This document shows, piece by piece, positions 26,247 through 37,306 of a stretch of DNA of 64,000 bases. How positions within the stretch are numbered: position 1 is the first letter of the stretch; every line of letters starts with the position of its first letter. Origin of the DNA: Brevibacterium sp. CS2. GTDB lineage: Bacteria; Actinomycetota; Actinomycetes; Actinomycetales; Brevibacteriaceae. Below the pieces are notes generated by a model. The model did not search any database. It was not told the DNA's origin and was given only the letters and a program-made list of their open reading frames with translations. The position numbers were made by a program, and so were the translations under genes. The stretch covers positions 248,001 to 312,000 of the forward strand of contig NZ_CP040020.1 of the NCBI RefSeq assembly GCF_005280295.1, given 5' to 3'.

Positions 26247-27404
26247 TCACGTCGCGGCCCGCTGCTCGAGGAGCCGGCGCACCGCCGTCACTCCCGCCTC
26301 GGAGAACCCGTCGCCGGCATCCCACACCGGCAGCATCTCGATCCGGGTGTCGCGGTGCGCGGCGGGCACCGCGATCTGCGCGATGCCGCGGGTGTTTCCC
26401 TCACGGCGGACGTGGATGACGAGGTCGATCGCTGTCGCCATCTGGGACCGCACAGCCGCCGGACTCATCCCGGCGAGCGCACCGAGCGCCTCGAGCCGGG
26501 CGGTGACGGCCTGCGCGGTGTTCGCGTGGATCGTCGCGCACCCGCCCTCGTGCCCGGTGTTGAGCGCGGTGAGCATGTCGCGGACCTCCGCACCGCGGCA
26601 CTCGCCGACGACGAGCCGGTCGGGGCGCATCCGCAGCGCATTGCGCACGAGGTCGGTCATCGCGACCTCGCCGACGCCCTCGACATTGCTCTGCCGGGCG
26701 GCGAGCTGCACGACGTGGGGGTGACTGATGAGGAGTTCGCGGGAGTCCTCGACGACGAGCAGCCGCTGATCCGCGGCGACCTCGGAGAGCAGCGCACCGA
26801 GGAGCACGGTCTTGCCCGAGCCGGTGCCCCCGGAGATGAGGAAGTTCGCCCTCCGGGCGAGCACCTCGAGGAGCAGCTCGTGGGCCGGCGCCGGCACGAA
26901 CCCGCCGGTGAGGAGTTCGTCGAGGCGGAAGCCGGAGGCGCGCGGAACGCGGAAGGACAGCACGGTGGTGTCCCCGGACAGCGGTGGGATCACGGCGTTG
27001 AGGCGCACCCCGTCCGGCAGCCGGACGTCGACGAGCGGGCTCGAGTCGTCGAGACGGCGGCCGCCCAGCCCCGCGAGCCGCACCGCGAGCGCCCGGACGT
27101 CGGATTCGGTGCCGAGCGAGATCGGCACCGGTTCGAGACCCGCCCCGCGATCGGCCCAGATGTCGCGCGGGCCGTTGACGAACACGTCGGTGGTACCCGG
27201 CGCGTCGAGGATCGGCTGGATCGGCCCGGCCCCGGCGAGCTGCGCGGAGATCCGGGACACGAGCTCGAGCAGGGCGCCGGCGCCGAGCACCCGGCCGGTG
27301 CGCTGCACGGCGGTGGCCACGGCCGAGGCGGTCACCGGCCCCGGGTTCTCGAGCAGGTGGTCGCGCACCTCGGCGATGAGGGCGGGCTCGATCCACTCGC
27401 TCAT
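26247..27404 (-). CDS. CpaF/TadA-family secretion ATPase
   Basis: This 385-residue type II/IV secretion ATPase powers pilus assembly. It has the N-terminal domain with DVFVNGPRDIWADRG, Walker A SGGTGSGKT (191-199), the Asp box LLVVEDSREL, the ECRGAEVRDML segment that holds the Walker B glutamate and a His box including TGHEGGCATIHANT. Length and motifs match actinobacterial TadA. The start ATG overlaps the Ssd stop (ATGA), so the two are co-translated. It should be a cytoplasmic hexamer docked on TadB/TadC. Confidence 0.94.
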   Translation of the reverse strand: MSEWIEPALIAEVRDHLLENPGPVTASAVATAVQRTGRVLGAGALLELVSRISAQLAGAGPIQPILDAPGTTDVFVNGPRDIWADRGAGLEPVPISLGTESDVRALAVRLAGLGGRRLDDSSPLVDVRLPDGVRLNAVIPPLSGDTTVLSFRVPRASGFRLDELLTGGFVPAPAHELLLEVLARRANFLISGGTGSGKTVLLGALLSEVAADQRLLVVEDSRELLISHPHVVQLAARQSNVEGVGEVAMTDLVRNALRMRPDRLVVGECRGAEVRDMLTALNTGHEGGCATIHANTAQAVTARLEALGALAGMSPAAVRSQMATAIDLVIHVRREGNTRGIAQIAVPAAHRDTRIEMLPVWDAGDGFSEAGVTAVRRLLEQRAAT

Positions 27405-28438
27405 GAGGCGATCCCGGCCGCCGCATCGAGGGCGAGGAGGTCTGCGAGGAGGTCCTCGGCGAACCGGCCCAGGCGGGTGCGACCGGCGGGGATCCCCTCC
27501 CCGCGGTCGATCCGGGCGGCGAGCCCGCCGTCGTCGGTGAGCGTCCCGGCGAGGTCGAGCCCGATGGTGTCGGCGACGAGGTGCGGGTCGAGGCCGAACC
27601 GGTCGGACTCCCGCACGACGAGGCGCACCCCGGGGTGGACCTCGGCGAGCCGGCGGGCGACGCGGGCGGCGGCGACCGCGGCGCGCACCCGGGCCGGGGT
27701 GACGAGCACGAGGTGGTGGCAGGCGCGCGCCCACGCGGCCGGGGCGTGGCGGGGCAGGTCGACGATGACGAGGTCGAAGGCCTGCTGGGAGGCGGTGAGG
27801 ACGGCGTCGAACACCTCCCCGGTGAGCTCCTCACGGCCCTCCCGGTCCCAGGACAGGATCGCGAGGTCGTCGAAGCGCGGCAGCGCCTGCGTCAGCGTCG
27901 AGGGTCGCAGTCGGCCCTTCGAGGCGGTGAGCGCCGGCCAGCGCAGCCCCGGGATGTCCTCGCAGCCGAGCACGAGGTCGAGGCCCCCGCCCAACGGGTC
28001 CGCGTCGAGGAGGACGGTCGCGATCGACTGGCCGGCGGCCTGCCGGGCGAGCGCGCAGGCGAGCACCGAGGCGCCCGCCCCGCCGGACCCGGCGACGACG
28101 CCGATCGTCGTGGCCGGGGCGGCCGGGGGTTCGACCGCGGTGATCATCCGCTGGGTCAGCCATTCCCCGGCCGCCGGCAGGAGGGCGACGTGGTCCGCGC
28201 CGAGCCGGGCGGCGTTCGACCAGGCGTCGTGCGCCTCGGCCGGGGCGATGAGCACGGTGGGCACGCCGGCGGCCTGGGGCGGGTCGACGACGTCCTCACC
28301 GAGCAGGATGAGGACGGCGCCCTGCCACCCGCCGGACTGCGGGGCGAGCACGTCGAGGGTGATGCCGATGCTGTCGGCGATCGCTGCGCAGTGGTCGACG
28401 AGGCTGGGGAGCTGGGTGAGGAGCGCGATGCGGGGCAT
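27401..28438 (-). CDS. Ssd/CpaE-like P-loop protein
   Basis: The 345-residue MinD/ParA-superfamily protein has an N-terminal receiver-like domain (1-100) and a P-loop domain with GSGGAGAS (117-124), a deviant Walker A without the usual lysines. It then shows LLDADPLGGGLDLVLG and VIVDLPRHAPAAWAR. It resembles septum-site-determining protein Ssd (Rv3660c) and CpaE, which position pilus machines or affect division. It heads the tad operon. The weak P-loop suggests altered or absent ATP hydrolysis, as in the mycobacterial homologue. Confidence 0.87.
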   Translation of the reverse strand: MPRIALLTQLPSLVDHCAAIADSIGITLDVLAPQSGGWQGAVLILLGEDVVDPPQAAGVPTVLIAPAEAHDAWSNAARLGADHVALLPAAGEWLTQRMITAVEPPAAPATTIGVVAGSGGAGASVLACALARQAAGQSIATVLLDADPLGGGLDLVLGCEDIPGLRWPALTASKGRLRPSTLTQALPRFDDLAILSWDREGREELTGEVFDAVLTASQQAFDLVIVDLPRHAPAAWARACHHLVLVTPARVRAAVAAARVARRLAEVHPGVRLVVRESDRFGLDPHLVADTIGLDLAGTLTDDGGLAARIDRGEGIPAGRTRLGRFAEDLLADLLALDAAAGIAS

Positions 28439-28487
28439 GCTCCCACGGTGCGCCGACGGCCGCCGAGGCGCACGCCGGGACCACCGA

Positions 28488-28549
28488 CCTGTGGACGGAC
28501 CGGCGCCAGCGAGCGACCTGTGACCTCACGTCGACGGCCTGTGACCTGA
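28488..28549. repeat. Three spaced CCTGTG direct repeats upstream of the tad operon
   Basis: CCTGTGGACGGA (28488-28499), CCTGTGACCTCA (28517-28528) and CCTGTGACCTGA (28538-28549) recur in the 138-bp gap upstream of the ssd gene. The last two are 21 bp apart, two helical turns, which suits a regulator binding on one face of the DNA. No promoter was recognised with confidence. Confidence 0.4.
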
Positions 28550-28576
28550 GGACGAACCGCGCGGTGTCGTCACTGG

Positions 28577-29419
28577 TCAGATGTTCTGCGGGATCTTCCC
28601 GGACTGGACGGCCTGGCACACGGTGCGGCCCTCCCCGGCGCCCTTCTCCACAGCCGTGGCGCAGGAGACGATCCACCCGGGCACGTCGGAACCGGAGGTG
28701 TAGGCCGCCCCGCCCTGGCCGTAGCCCTGCACATCGGAGAGGAACGCGGCCTCGGGCACGCCCACCCCGGTGGGGTCGACGCCGGAGGACACGAGCTGGA
28801 TCCGGAACAGGGCGCGGGCGATGAGCCCGTTGCCGATCACGAACGGGCGCAGGGCGATGATCTCGCCCTGGAGGATCGCGGCGACGACGAGTCCGGGCAG
28901 GGTCGGGTCGGCCAGCAGCGCGTCGAGCTGCCCGAGGCGGTCGGCGAGCTCCTCGGGCCCCGGGGCCGGCGGCAGCCCGCCGAGGTCGCCGGGCACCTCG
29001 CCGGCGAGCCGGGGGCGGCCGAGCTGCTCGTCGGGCACGAGACCGGCGCCGGCCGCGAGCGAGAGCTTGGAGAGGATGTGAGCGAGCCCGCCGCGCAGCG
29101 CGTCGGGCCGCTCCGAGTACTCCTGGGCGACCGCGGCGACGCGCACGGCGGCGGACAGCTGGGTGCCGGACATGTCATCGGGCACCTCGCGCCCGGCGCC
29201 GATCACCTCGCGCACGTAGGCGATGGGATAGCGGGCACCCTCGAGCGCGGACGAGGCGCGGGCGGCGCGCACCGTGGATTCGACGCGGCACTCGGGCATC
29301 CGCTTGCGCAGCGCGTTGTGCCAGCGCAGCTCCGTGCACGCATTGCGTGCCCTGGTCACGGCCTCGTCCACCGGGTCGAGAGCGGCCAGGGCACGCAGCG
29401 CGGAGCCGAGCTCACTCAT
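28577..29419 (-). CDS. Fic-fold protein with a degenerate active site
   Basis: The 280-residue protein has the layout of a Fic-domain protein. An inhibition-type motif SSALEG (S-x-x-x-E-G) occurs near residue 56 and the core motif sits near residue 190. The expected HPFx(D/E)GNGRxxR reads RPFVIGNGLIAR: the catalytic His is Arg, the acidic residue is Ile and the phosphate-binding first Arg is Leu. AMP transfer is therefore unlikely, so this may be a pseudoenzyme or binding protein. It lies between the tad locus and a large membrane protein on the same strand, three bases from the latter. Relatives near Ssd in actinobacteria are often called oxidoreductase without support. Confidence 0.6.
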   Translation of the reverse strand: MSELGSALRALAALDPVDEAVTRARNACTELRWHNALRKRMPECRVESTVRAARASSALEGARYPIAYVREVIGAGREVPDDMSGTQLSAAVRVAAVAQEYSERPDALRGGLAHILSKLSLAAGAGLVPDEQLGRPRLAGEVPGDLGGLPPAPGPEELADRLGQLDALLADPTLPGLVVAAILQGEIIALRPFVIGNGLIARALFRIQLVSSGVDPTGVGVPEAAFLSDVQGYGQGGAAYTSGSDVPGWIVSCATAVEKGAGEGRTVCQAVQSGKIPQNI

Positions 29420-29421
29420 GC

Positions 29422-31908
29422 TCAGCCACGCTGGATGCCCTCGGTGTTGCGGAGGATGCCTTCGCGGCCGTCGGTGTTGCGGACGGTGAACTCCCCGCCG
29501 TTGTCCGACAGCGCGAGGAACCACTCACCGGGGGTGACGGTGAACGCCGGGAACCCGGTCGCGGGGTCGACGGCGTCGCGGGGCTCCGGCACGGCGAACC
29601 AGAAGGCCTGCTGGACCGGCTGCGCCTGGTCCTGCTGCGCCTGGTCCTGCTGGGCGGCCTGGTCCTGTTGCTGGTCCTGTTGGGCGGCTTGGTCCTGTTG
29701 CTGGTCCTGTTGGGCGGCTTGGTCCTGCTGGGCGGCCTGGTATCCGTACTGCGACTGCTGGGCCTGGTCCCCACCGGCGGGCGCGGCGGAATCGACGGCG
29801 GTGGCGTCCGTGTCCTCGATCCGGGTGAAGCCCTTCTCCGAGTAGTCGAAGGCCTTGAACCACTGGGTGGGCTCCTCGGCGGCCTCGCGCTGCGCCTGTT
29901 CCGGGGCACCCGGCTTCTCCCAGCCCTGGCGCGCGGTGTCGTCCGCCGAGGTGGCGGCCGAGGTGCTCTCACCGACGGCGGGTGCCGGGGCGGAGTCGCC
30001 GGTGGGCGAAGCCGACTCCGGCGCGGGGTCGCCCTCGCCGGTGGCGTTCTGCAGGTCTGCGGCCGACATCATCACCGTGGACTCGCCGTCGGTGCCGGTA
30101 TCGGCAGTCGGGGCGTCGGTGGTCGACGAGTCGGTCGTGGGGTCTTCCGCGGATCCACCGCTGTCGGAGGTCTCGCGATCTCCTGCAGGGGCCTCGGCGG
30201 TCGCCCCATCGGTCACTGCGGAGTCGTCGGCGAGTGCACCGTCGGCTGCGGGAACGGGGCCGTCGGTCTCCGGGCGGACGTCGGCGGCACCGGCCGCGGT
30301 CGAACCGCTGCCGTACCTCGGAGAGCCGGTGTCCGCCTCGGCGTCGCGCGAGAAGTCGCCGGACATGAAGGACTGGGTGGGCTCGTTCTGGGCGTGCGCC
30401 GGGGCGTCGGCCGAGCGACGGCCGAGATAGGCCTGGTCATCGCCCGACACCTGCTGCACCGGGCCGTCGGAGTCCGGCGCGCCCGATCCTGCGGCGGCAC
30501 CTGCGCCCACCGCGCCTCCTCCGGCGACCGCACCGAAGCTCGGCGCGGCGTCGGAGAGTGCAGGAGCGGAGGCACCCTGCGGGCCCGATCCGAACTGCTG
30601 GCCCTGCGCCTGCTGCCCGTATCCCTCCGGGCCGGAGCCGTACTGCTGGCCGACGGGGCCGGAGCCGTAGGGCTGAGCCTGGTGCTGGGCGTCGACGCCG
30701 AACTGACCGGAACCGTAGCCCTGCGGACCGGAACCGTACTGCTGGCCGACAGTGCCCGGGCCGTACTGGTTGCCCGCCGGACCGGAGCCGTACTGGTCGC
30801 CGGCGACTGCGCCGCTGTGGCCGAGTGCCCCGAAGCCCTGCGCCGACTCGCCCTGCTGGCCGTGCGCCTGCTGGCCCTGCTGGCCATAGGCCTGCGGGGC
30901 GGAACCGTAGGGCTGGGCGCCGGCGTTCGCAGCGGTGCTGCGGGTGACCGGGCGGGCCTTGGGGTGGGCGGGCGCTTCGGCGCGGGCGGTGAACTCGGAG
31001 CCGAGGAACGGGATCACGGTGAGCACCCCGGCGAAGAACGCGATGAGCGAACCGAGGAAGGCGAACCATCCGCCGACGTGGAAATGCTGCACCGAGGTGA
31101 CGAGGACGAGGAAGTTCGTCGCGAAGCCCACGGCGGTGAGCACCGCGATGAGCTGATCGGGGCTGAGCGAGCCGATCCGCTGCGGGAAGCCGCGGACCAC
31201 CTTGTTGAGCAGGGTGAGGATTCCGGCGGCGAGGATCGTCAGCATGCCGAGGATGAGCCACATCAGGGCGAATCCATTCCAGGAGAAGTTCGGCATCCAG
31301 GACCAGATCCATGTCCTCTCCCGGAAGCCCTCGCCGAATGCGAATCCGAGCACCGGGGTGACGAGTGCGATGAGCGCGAACAGGGAGCCGACGAGAAGGA
31401 GGATGTCGCGCAGCGTGAGCGGACCGATGATCCCGGCGCCGGGTTTCTTCTCCTTGACCGGCGCCTGCCCGTAACCCGCCTGCCCGTAACCGGGCTGGCC
31501 GTAGCCGGCGGGACCACCGGCCTGCTGAGCATCGTAGGGACCCGGCTGGGAGCCGTAGGCCTGCACTGGACCCGAACCATAGGCCTGACCGGGCTGGGAA
31601 CCATACTGTCCGGCAGGCTGGGAACCATACGCCTGTCCCGGCTGGGAGCCATAGGCCTGGGCAGGCTGGGAGCCGTACTGCCCGGCGGGCTGCGAACCGT
31701 ACGCCTGTCCCGCCTGGGAACCGTACGCTGGGCCGGGGCCGCCGGTCTGGTCACCGTGGACGTCGGACTGCGGGCCCGGAGTTCCGGGCTGCGCACCGCA
31801 CGGGCCCGGCTGCTGGGCGCCGGAGGACTGGGGACCGGGTGCTCCGTAGGGACCGGGCTGCTGGCCCCACTGCGGCTCGGAGCCGGAGGGCTGATAGGGG
31901 GTGCTCAT
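29422..31908 (-). CDS. Four-helix membrane protein flanked by long low-complexity repeats
   Basis: The 828-residue protein has an N-terminal Gly/Tyr/Gln/Pro region (about 1-155) with some ten AYGSQPxQ repeats. Four hydrophobic helices (about 165-310, [20 protein letters not shown] and others) follow, then a second YGSGP-rich stretch, an acidic Thr/Ser/Ala linker and a Gln-rich block of repeated QQDQAA units (about 735-770). A short folded-looking end contains [14 protein letters not shown] and [12 protein letters not shown]. The 4-TM core resembles DUF5336/34-kDa antigen-type actinobacterial proteins. Function is unknown; an envelope or polar scaffold is possible. The Gln repeat tract (about 29600-29745) is prone to copy-number change. 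Confidence 0.75.
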   Translation of the reverse strand: MSTPYQPSGSEPQWGQQPGPYGAPGPQSSGAQQPGPCGAQPGTPGPQSDVHGDQTGGPGPAYGSQAGQAYGSQPAGQYGSQPAQAYGSQPGQAYGSQPAGQYGSQPGQAYGSGPVQAYGSQPGPYDAQQAGGPAGYGQPGYGQAGYGQAPVKEKKPGAGIIGPLTLRDILLLVGSLFALIALVTPVLGFAFGEGFRERTWIWSWMPNFSWNGFALMWLILGMLTILAAGILTLLNKVVRGFPQRIGSLSPDQLIAVLTAVGFATNFLVLVTSVQHFHVGGWFAFLGSLIAFFAGVLTVIPFLGSEFTARAEAPAHPKARPVTRSTAANAGAQPYGSAPQAYGQQGQQAHGQQGESAQGFGALGHSGAVAGDQYGSGPAGNQYGPGTVGQQYGSGPQGYGSGQFGVDAQHQAQPYGSGPVGQQYGSGPEGYGQQAQGQQFGSGPQGASAPALSDAAPSFGAVAGGGAVGAGAAAGSGAPDSDGPVQQVSGDDQAYLGRRSADAPAHAQNEPTQSFMSGDFSRDAEADTGSPRYGSGSTAAGAADVRPETDGPVPAADGALADDSAVTDGATAEAPAGDRETSDSGGSAEDPTTDSSTTDAPTADTGTDGESTVMMSAADLQNATGEGDPAPESASPTGDSAPAPAVGESTSAATSADDTARQGWEKPGAPEQAQREAAEEPTQWFKAFDYSEKGFTRIEDTDATAVDSAAPAGGDQAQQSQYGYQAAQQDQAAQQDQQQDQAAQQDQQQDQAAQQDQAQQDQAQPVQQAFWFAVPEPRDAVDPATGFPAFTVTPGEWFLALSDNGGEFTVRNTDGREGILRNTEGIQRG

Positions 31909-32100
31909 CGTTCGAAACTCCTTCGGAGGCTTCCGGCGGCCGTGACCGGTCCCGGGACGTTCTCGCTCACATCCTGACAAACTACCCCGAGTCTTGCACA
32001 CCGGATGCGGCACCCAGGCCCGGATTCCGCACTCGCGGGAGGGCACCTCGGGAGCGGGACCCGATCCGACCCGACAGCCGTTCGGGAACCGTGTGCGGGC

Positions 32101-32130
32101 TTAACCCGTGTCCGGGACTCGTTGTACAGT
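32101..32130 (+). promoter_or_regulatory. Possible acs promoter
   Basis: TTAACC (32101-32106) and TACAGT (32125-32130) are separated by 18 bp and lie about 80 bp upstream of acs. The match to a vegetative promoter is moderate. The rest of the 299-bp gap (31909-32207) shows no gene and no clear Crp-type site. Confidence 0.35.
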
Positions 32131-32207
32131 GCGAACGTGCCCGGCAACGCCGCCGGGGCGTGAGCGCGGGTACCCCGGGCCTCTCACTCTCACCGTCGGA
32201 GGGAAGC

Positions 32208-34178
<1,971 letters not shown>

Positions 34179-34188
34179 GGCCCCGGTC

Positions 34189-34231
34189 CTCGCCCGGCCG
34201 CACCGTGCAAGTGGGTGCGCGGTCGGGCGAG
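34189..34231 (+). terminator. Hairpin terminator after acs
   Basis: CCTCGCCCG-type arms (from 34188) pair with CGGGCGAGG (to 34232) around an imperfect GC-rich stem, about ten bases after the acs stop. Confidence 0.6.
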
Positions 34232-34285
34232 GGATTAGTCTAGGATCAGATCCGTACGTTTCGCACCGAATTCAAAGGAGCCTCC

Positions 34286-34693
34286 ATGCCCGAGCGGTCG
34301 ATCTCGCAGCTCATCAAGGACATCAAGGCGGATACTCAGGCCCTGGCCCAGGAGGAGTCCGCGCTCGCGAAGTCGGAGATCCAGGCCGGCGCGAAGAACC
34401 TCGGCATCGGAGCCGGGCTCGCCGGCGCCGGGGTCTTCCTCCTGTTCCTCGCCTCGATCATGGCGATCTTCGCCGGCGCCGCGGCCTTCCACGAGGGCCT
34501 CGGCTGGCCGTGGTGGGGCAGCTTCCTCATCGTGTTCGGGATCCTCGCACTCATCGCGCTCATCCTCGTCGCGATCGCGATTCCGCTGTTCAAGAAGGGC
34601 AACCCGACCCCCACCTCGGCGATCAACGGTGGGAAGTCCGCCGTCGAGGCGCTCAAGCGCTCGCTCACCAACCCGAGCGGCCCCCGCTACTGA
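34286..34693 (+). CDS. Phage-holin-superfamily-III-like membrane protein (DUF1469)
   Basis: The 135-residue protein has an amphipathic N-terminus (SISQLIKDIKADTQALAQEE), typical of Actinobacterial holin-family/DUF1469 proteins, then two hydrophobic helices (about 43-67 and 75-100) and a basic C-terminal tail. Despite the name, there are no phage genes nearby, and relatives are housekeeping envelope proteins of unknown function. AAAGGAG lies upstream of the start. A long hairpin follows, shared with the convergent Nudix gene. Confidence 0.8.
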   Translation: MPERSISQLIKDIKADTQALAQEESALAKSEIQAGAKNLGIGAGLAGAGVFLLFLASIMAIFAGAAAFHEGLGWPWWGSFLIVFGILALIALILVAIAIPLFKKGNPTPTSAINGGKSAVEALKRSLTNPSGPRY

Positions 34694-34777
34694 GCCCACG
34701 GCCGGCTCCCGGCCGGGCGCGTCCGACGGCACTGCCCCGGTTCGGTCACGCCCGAGCGAATCGCTGATCGGGCGGTG

Positions 34778-34834
34778 CGAGATTGCGATATCCCGCGGAT
34801 TCCTTCACAGGAACCGCGGGATATCGCTGTCTCG
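34778..34834. repeat. Long hairpin between convergent genes
   Basis: GCGATATCCCGCGG (34785-34798) pairs perfectly with CCGCGGGATATCGC. The stem extends outward through CGAGA/TCTCG with a two-base mismatch and inward through TTCC/GGAA. It lies between the stops of the holin-like gene and the Nudix gene and probably terminates both. Its size and layout resemble the hairpins at 13653, 42688 and 46162 but the sequence differs. Confidence 0.7.
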
Positions 34835-34842
34835 GGTGGGTG

Positions 34843-35559
34843 TCAGAGCTGGATGTGGATGTAGGCCTCGCGGTCCCAGTCGCTCGCCCAGCCGAGCTCC
34901 TCGAGGGCGAACTCGAGCAGTCCCGCGGTGAAGCCCCACACGCGCAGCACGCCGACGTCGAACGCCGGGGTCGAATAGGCCCGGTCCGGCGGTGAGAAGG
35001 TGCCGCGGTTCGCCGGGGCCACGAGGTCGGCGATCGGCACGCGGTACACCCGGGCGGACTCCCCGTGGTCCATCACCCGCACCTCGGTGGGGTCCGGCCA
35101 CCAGGCGATGACCGGGGTCACGTCGAAGCGGCTCACCGGGATGAACAGCGGGTCCATGGTGCCGATGACGTCGATGCCGTGCGGGTCGAGCCCGGTCTCC
35201 TCCTCCGCCTCGCGCAGGGCGACGGCCACGGCGTCCACGTCCTCGGGGTCCCGGCCGCCGCCGGGGAACGCGACCTGCCCGGGGTGGTGCCGCAGGGTCG
35301 AGGCGCGCTCGAGGAGCAGCACGTCGACGTCGGCGACCCCGAGCGCGTCGAGGCGCTCCGCCTCCGCCTGTCCGGCCGGGGTGCGCGGCGGCACCCCGCG
35401 GCCGAACAGCATGAGGACCGAGGCCTCGCGCACGATCTCGTCCGGCTGGGCATGCCGACGGCGCAGCCACTGCTCGTTGCCCATCGAGCCGGGCAGCGCC
35501 TCGAGCGCGCGGCGGGCCGGGTCCGGGTGCGGACGCGGATCTGTGGGTTCGGTCGTCAT
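34843..35559 (-). CDS. Nudix hydrolase, CoA pyrophosphatase type
   Basis: The 238-residue protein contains an intact Nudix box of the CoA-diphosphatase form, FPGGGRDPEDVDAVAVALRE continuing AEEETGLD at about residues 99-126, with all catalytic glutamates. A preceding VLLLERASTLRHHPGQVAFP strand matches the UPF0035/CoAse signature. It likely splits CoA or its derivatives into phosphopantetheine and 3',5'-ADP. The start overlaps the nth stop (ATGA), the same nth-Nudix order as M. tuberculosis Rv3674c-Rv3672c. Confidence 0.9.
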   Translation of the reverse strand: MTTEPTDPRPHPDPARRALEALPGSMGNEQWLRRRHAQPDEIVREASVLMLFGRGVPPRTPAGQAEAERLDALGVADVDVLLLERASTLRHHPGQVAFPGGGRDPEDVDAVAVALREAEEETGLDPHGIDVIGTMDPLFIPVSRFDVTPVIAWWPDPTEVRVMDHGESARVYRVPIADLVAPANRGTFSPPDRAYSTPAFDVGVLRVWGFTAGLLEFALEELGWASDWDREAYIHIQL

Positions 35560-36404
35560 GCGGACGCGTCTCCTCTCGGCCCGGCACCGGACGGTGCGGA
35601 TCCCCGTGCCGCCGGCTCCCCCGGCGCCCGTCCCGCCGCGTCCGGTCCCGTCCGCGCGGCGCGGTCGAGCTGCACCGCCGTCGCGGTGCGCACGAGTGCC
35701 TGGGCGTTCTCCGGGTCGGGCTCGCCGATCCCGAAGCTCGGGCACAGCCGCATGAGCGGGCAGGCGCCGCAGGCCGGGCGGCGCGAGTGGCAGATCCGAC
35801 GGCCGTGGAAGATCAGTCGGTGCGACAGCATGGTGAGGTCGCGCGGCGGGTAGAGAGCGGCGACGTCCCGCTCGACGGCCACCGGGTCGGTCGCGGCGGT
35901 GAGGCCGAGGCGTCGCACGAGCCGGCCGACGTGGGTGTCGACGGTGAGCCCGGGCACGCCGAAGGCGTTGCCGAGCACGACGAGCGCGGTCTTCCGGCCC
36001 GTCCCCGGCAGCGCGACGAGCGCGTCGAGGTCGGCGGGCACCTCGCCGTCGTGGTCGTCGACGAGGTCCCGTGCCAGGGCGACGATGTTGCGGGCCTTGG
36101 CGCGGAAGAAGCCGGTGGGGCGGATGATCTCCTCGACGTCGGGGAGTTCGGCGGCGGCCAACGCGGGGGCGTCCGGGTAGGCGGCGAACAGCACCGGGGT
36201 CACCCGATTCACCCGCACGTCCGTGGTCTGGGCGGAGAGCACGGTGGCGACGAGGAGCTGGAACGGCGTGTCGAAATCGAGCTCGCAGGCGGCGTCGGGG
36301 TGCGCCTCGGCCAGGACCCGGTTGATCCTCCGAGCACGTCGGGTCCGTCCCAGCGGCGTCTCGGCGGCGAACCGGCGCGCGCTCTTCTCCGCAACTGTCA
36401 GCAC
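35556..36404 (-). CDS. nth: Endonuclease III
   Basis: The 282-residue DNA glycosylase/AP lyase removes oxidised pyrimidines. It shows the helix-hairpin-helix LPGTGRKTA with catalytic Lys138, the TVDTHVGRL motif with Asp156, and a four-cysteine 4Fe-4S loop (CHSRRPACGACPLMRLC). A proline/alanine-rich C-terminal extension of about 50 residues is extra compared with the E. coli enzyme. It is divergent from crp (155-bp gap). Confidence 0.96.
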   Translation of the reverse strand: MLTVAEKSARRFAAETPLGRTRRARRINRVLAEAHPDAACELDFDTPFQLLVATVLSAQTTDVRVNRVTPVLFAAYPDAPALAAAELPDVEEIIRPTGFFRAKARNIVALARDLVDDHDGEVPADLDALVALPGTGRKTALVVLGNAFGVPGLTVDTHVGRLVRRLGLTAATDPVAVERDVAALYPPRDLTMLSHRLIFHGRRICHSRRPACGACPLMRLCPSFGIGEPDPENAQALVRTATAVQLDRAARTGPDAAGRAPGEPAARGSAPSGAGPRGDASA

Positions 36405-36559
36405 GGATCCCAGCTTAGGCCACCGTGCGGCGGGCCGGCCGACGGTCCGGCGGGAGCATCGCCTGCGGTGATGCCCGCCGGAACTCTCTTCCGCCGATCG
36501 TGTCCGAATCCGCTACCAGCCTGTAGATTTGAGAGCAGGGAACCTAGAGGAGGAAATCA

Positions 36560-37237
36560 GTGGACATCGAAGTAGTGCGGAACGCCAGTCTGTTCAACGG
36601 TCTCGACGACGAGTCGACCAGTGCGCTGGTGAAGATCATGAAGCCGCGCAGCCTGCGCCGCGGCACCGCGCTGTTCCACGAGGGCGACCCGGACGACGAG
36701 CTCTACATCGTGTCGACCGGCAAGCTCAAGATCGGACGCGAATCCCCCGACGGCCGCGAGAACCTGCTCAGCGTCGTGGGCCCCGGCGAGATCATCGGCG
36801 AGCTCACCCTCTTCGATCCGGGCGCCCGGTCGACCACGGCCACCGCCGTGTCCCAGACCGAGCTGCTCAGCCTCAAGCACGAGGACCTCATGACCTGGCT
36901 GCGGGAGCGCCCGCAGGCTGCGATGAACCTGCTCAAGTCGCTCGCCCAGCGCCTGCGCCGCACCAACGACATCGTCGGCGACCTCGTGTTCTCCGACGTG
37001 CCCGGTCGCGTCGCCAAGTCGCTGCTCGACCTCGCCGAGCGATTCGGCAAGCAGGCGCCCGATGGCACCCTCGTCGCCCACGATCTCACGCAGGAGGAGC
37101 TCGCCCAGCTCGTCGGCGCCTCCCGAGAGACGGTGAACAAGGCGCTGGCCGACTTCGCGGCCCGCGGCTGGCTGCGCCTCGAGGCGCGCGCCGTCGTCAT
37201 CCTCGACTTCGACCGGCTGCGCAACCGCGCGCACTGA
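36560..37237 (+). CDS. crp: Crp/Fnr-family global regulator (GlxR/Crp type)
   Basis: The 225-residue protein has a cyclic-nucleotide-binding domain (about 10-125) with the phosphate-binding cassette GEIIGELTLFDPGARSTTAT, a dimer helix and a winged helix (LTQEELAQLVGASRETVNKA, about 175-195). It corresponds in order and sequence to M. tuberculosis Crp (Rv3676) and corynebacterial GlxR, cAMP-responsive regulators of carbon and respiratory genes. GTG 36560 is preceded by GAGGAGGAAATCA. TAGATT (36524-36529) is a possible -10 box. Confidence 0.95.
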   Translation: MDIEVVRNASLFNGLDDESTSALVKIMKPRSLRRGTALFHEGDPDDELYIVSTGKLKIGRESPDGRENLLSVVGPGEIIGELTLFDPGARSTTATAVSQTELLSLKHEDLMTWLRERPQAAMNLLKSLAQRLRRTNDIVGDLVFSDVPGRVAKSLLDLAERFGKQAPDGTLVAHDLTQEELAQLVGASRETVNKALADFAARGWLRLEARAVVILDFDRLRNRAH

Positions 37238-37306
37238 GCACCTGCCGGCGCCGGCCGCGCGGCCAGTGTGCGCCCGGCCGGCTGAAGCCGCAGCCTCGTC
37301 CACGTC

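Noticed and set aside
29347..31977. An 876-codon plus-strand frame opposite the low-complexity membrane protein
   Set aside because: Gly/Arg/Leu-rich antisense product of the repeats; the minus frame has a clear start, helices and organisation.
34286..34693. Holin-like gene as a sign of a prophage
   Set aside because: No phage structural, lysis or integrase genes lie nearby; this family is a common housekeeping membrane protein in actinobacteria.
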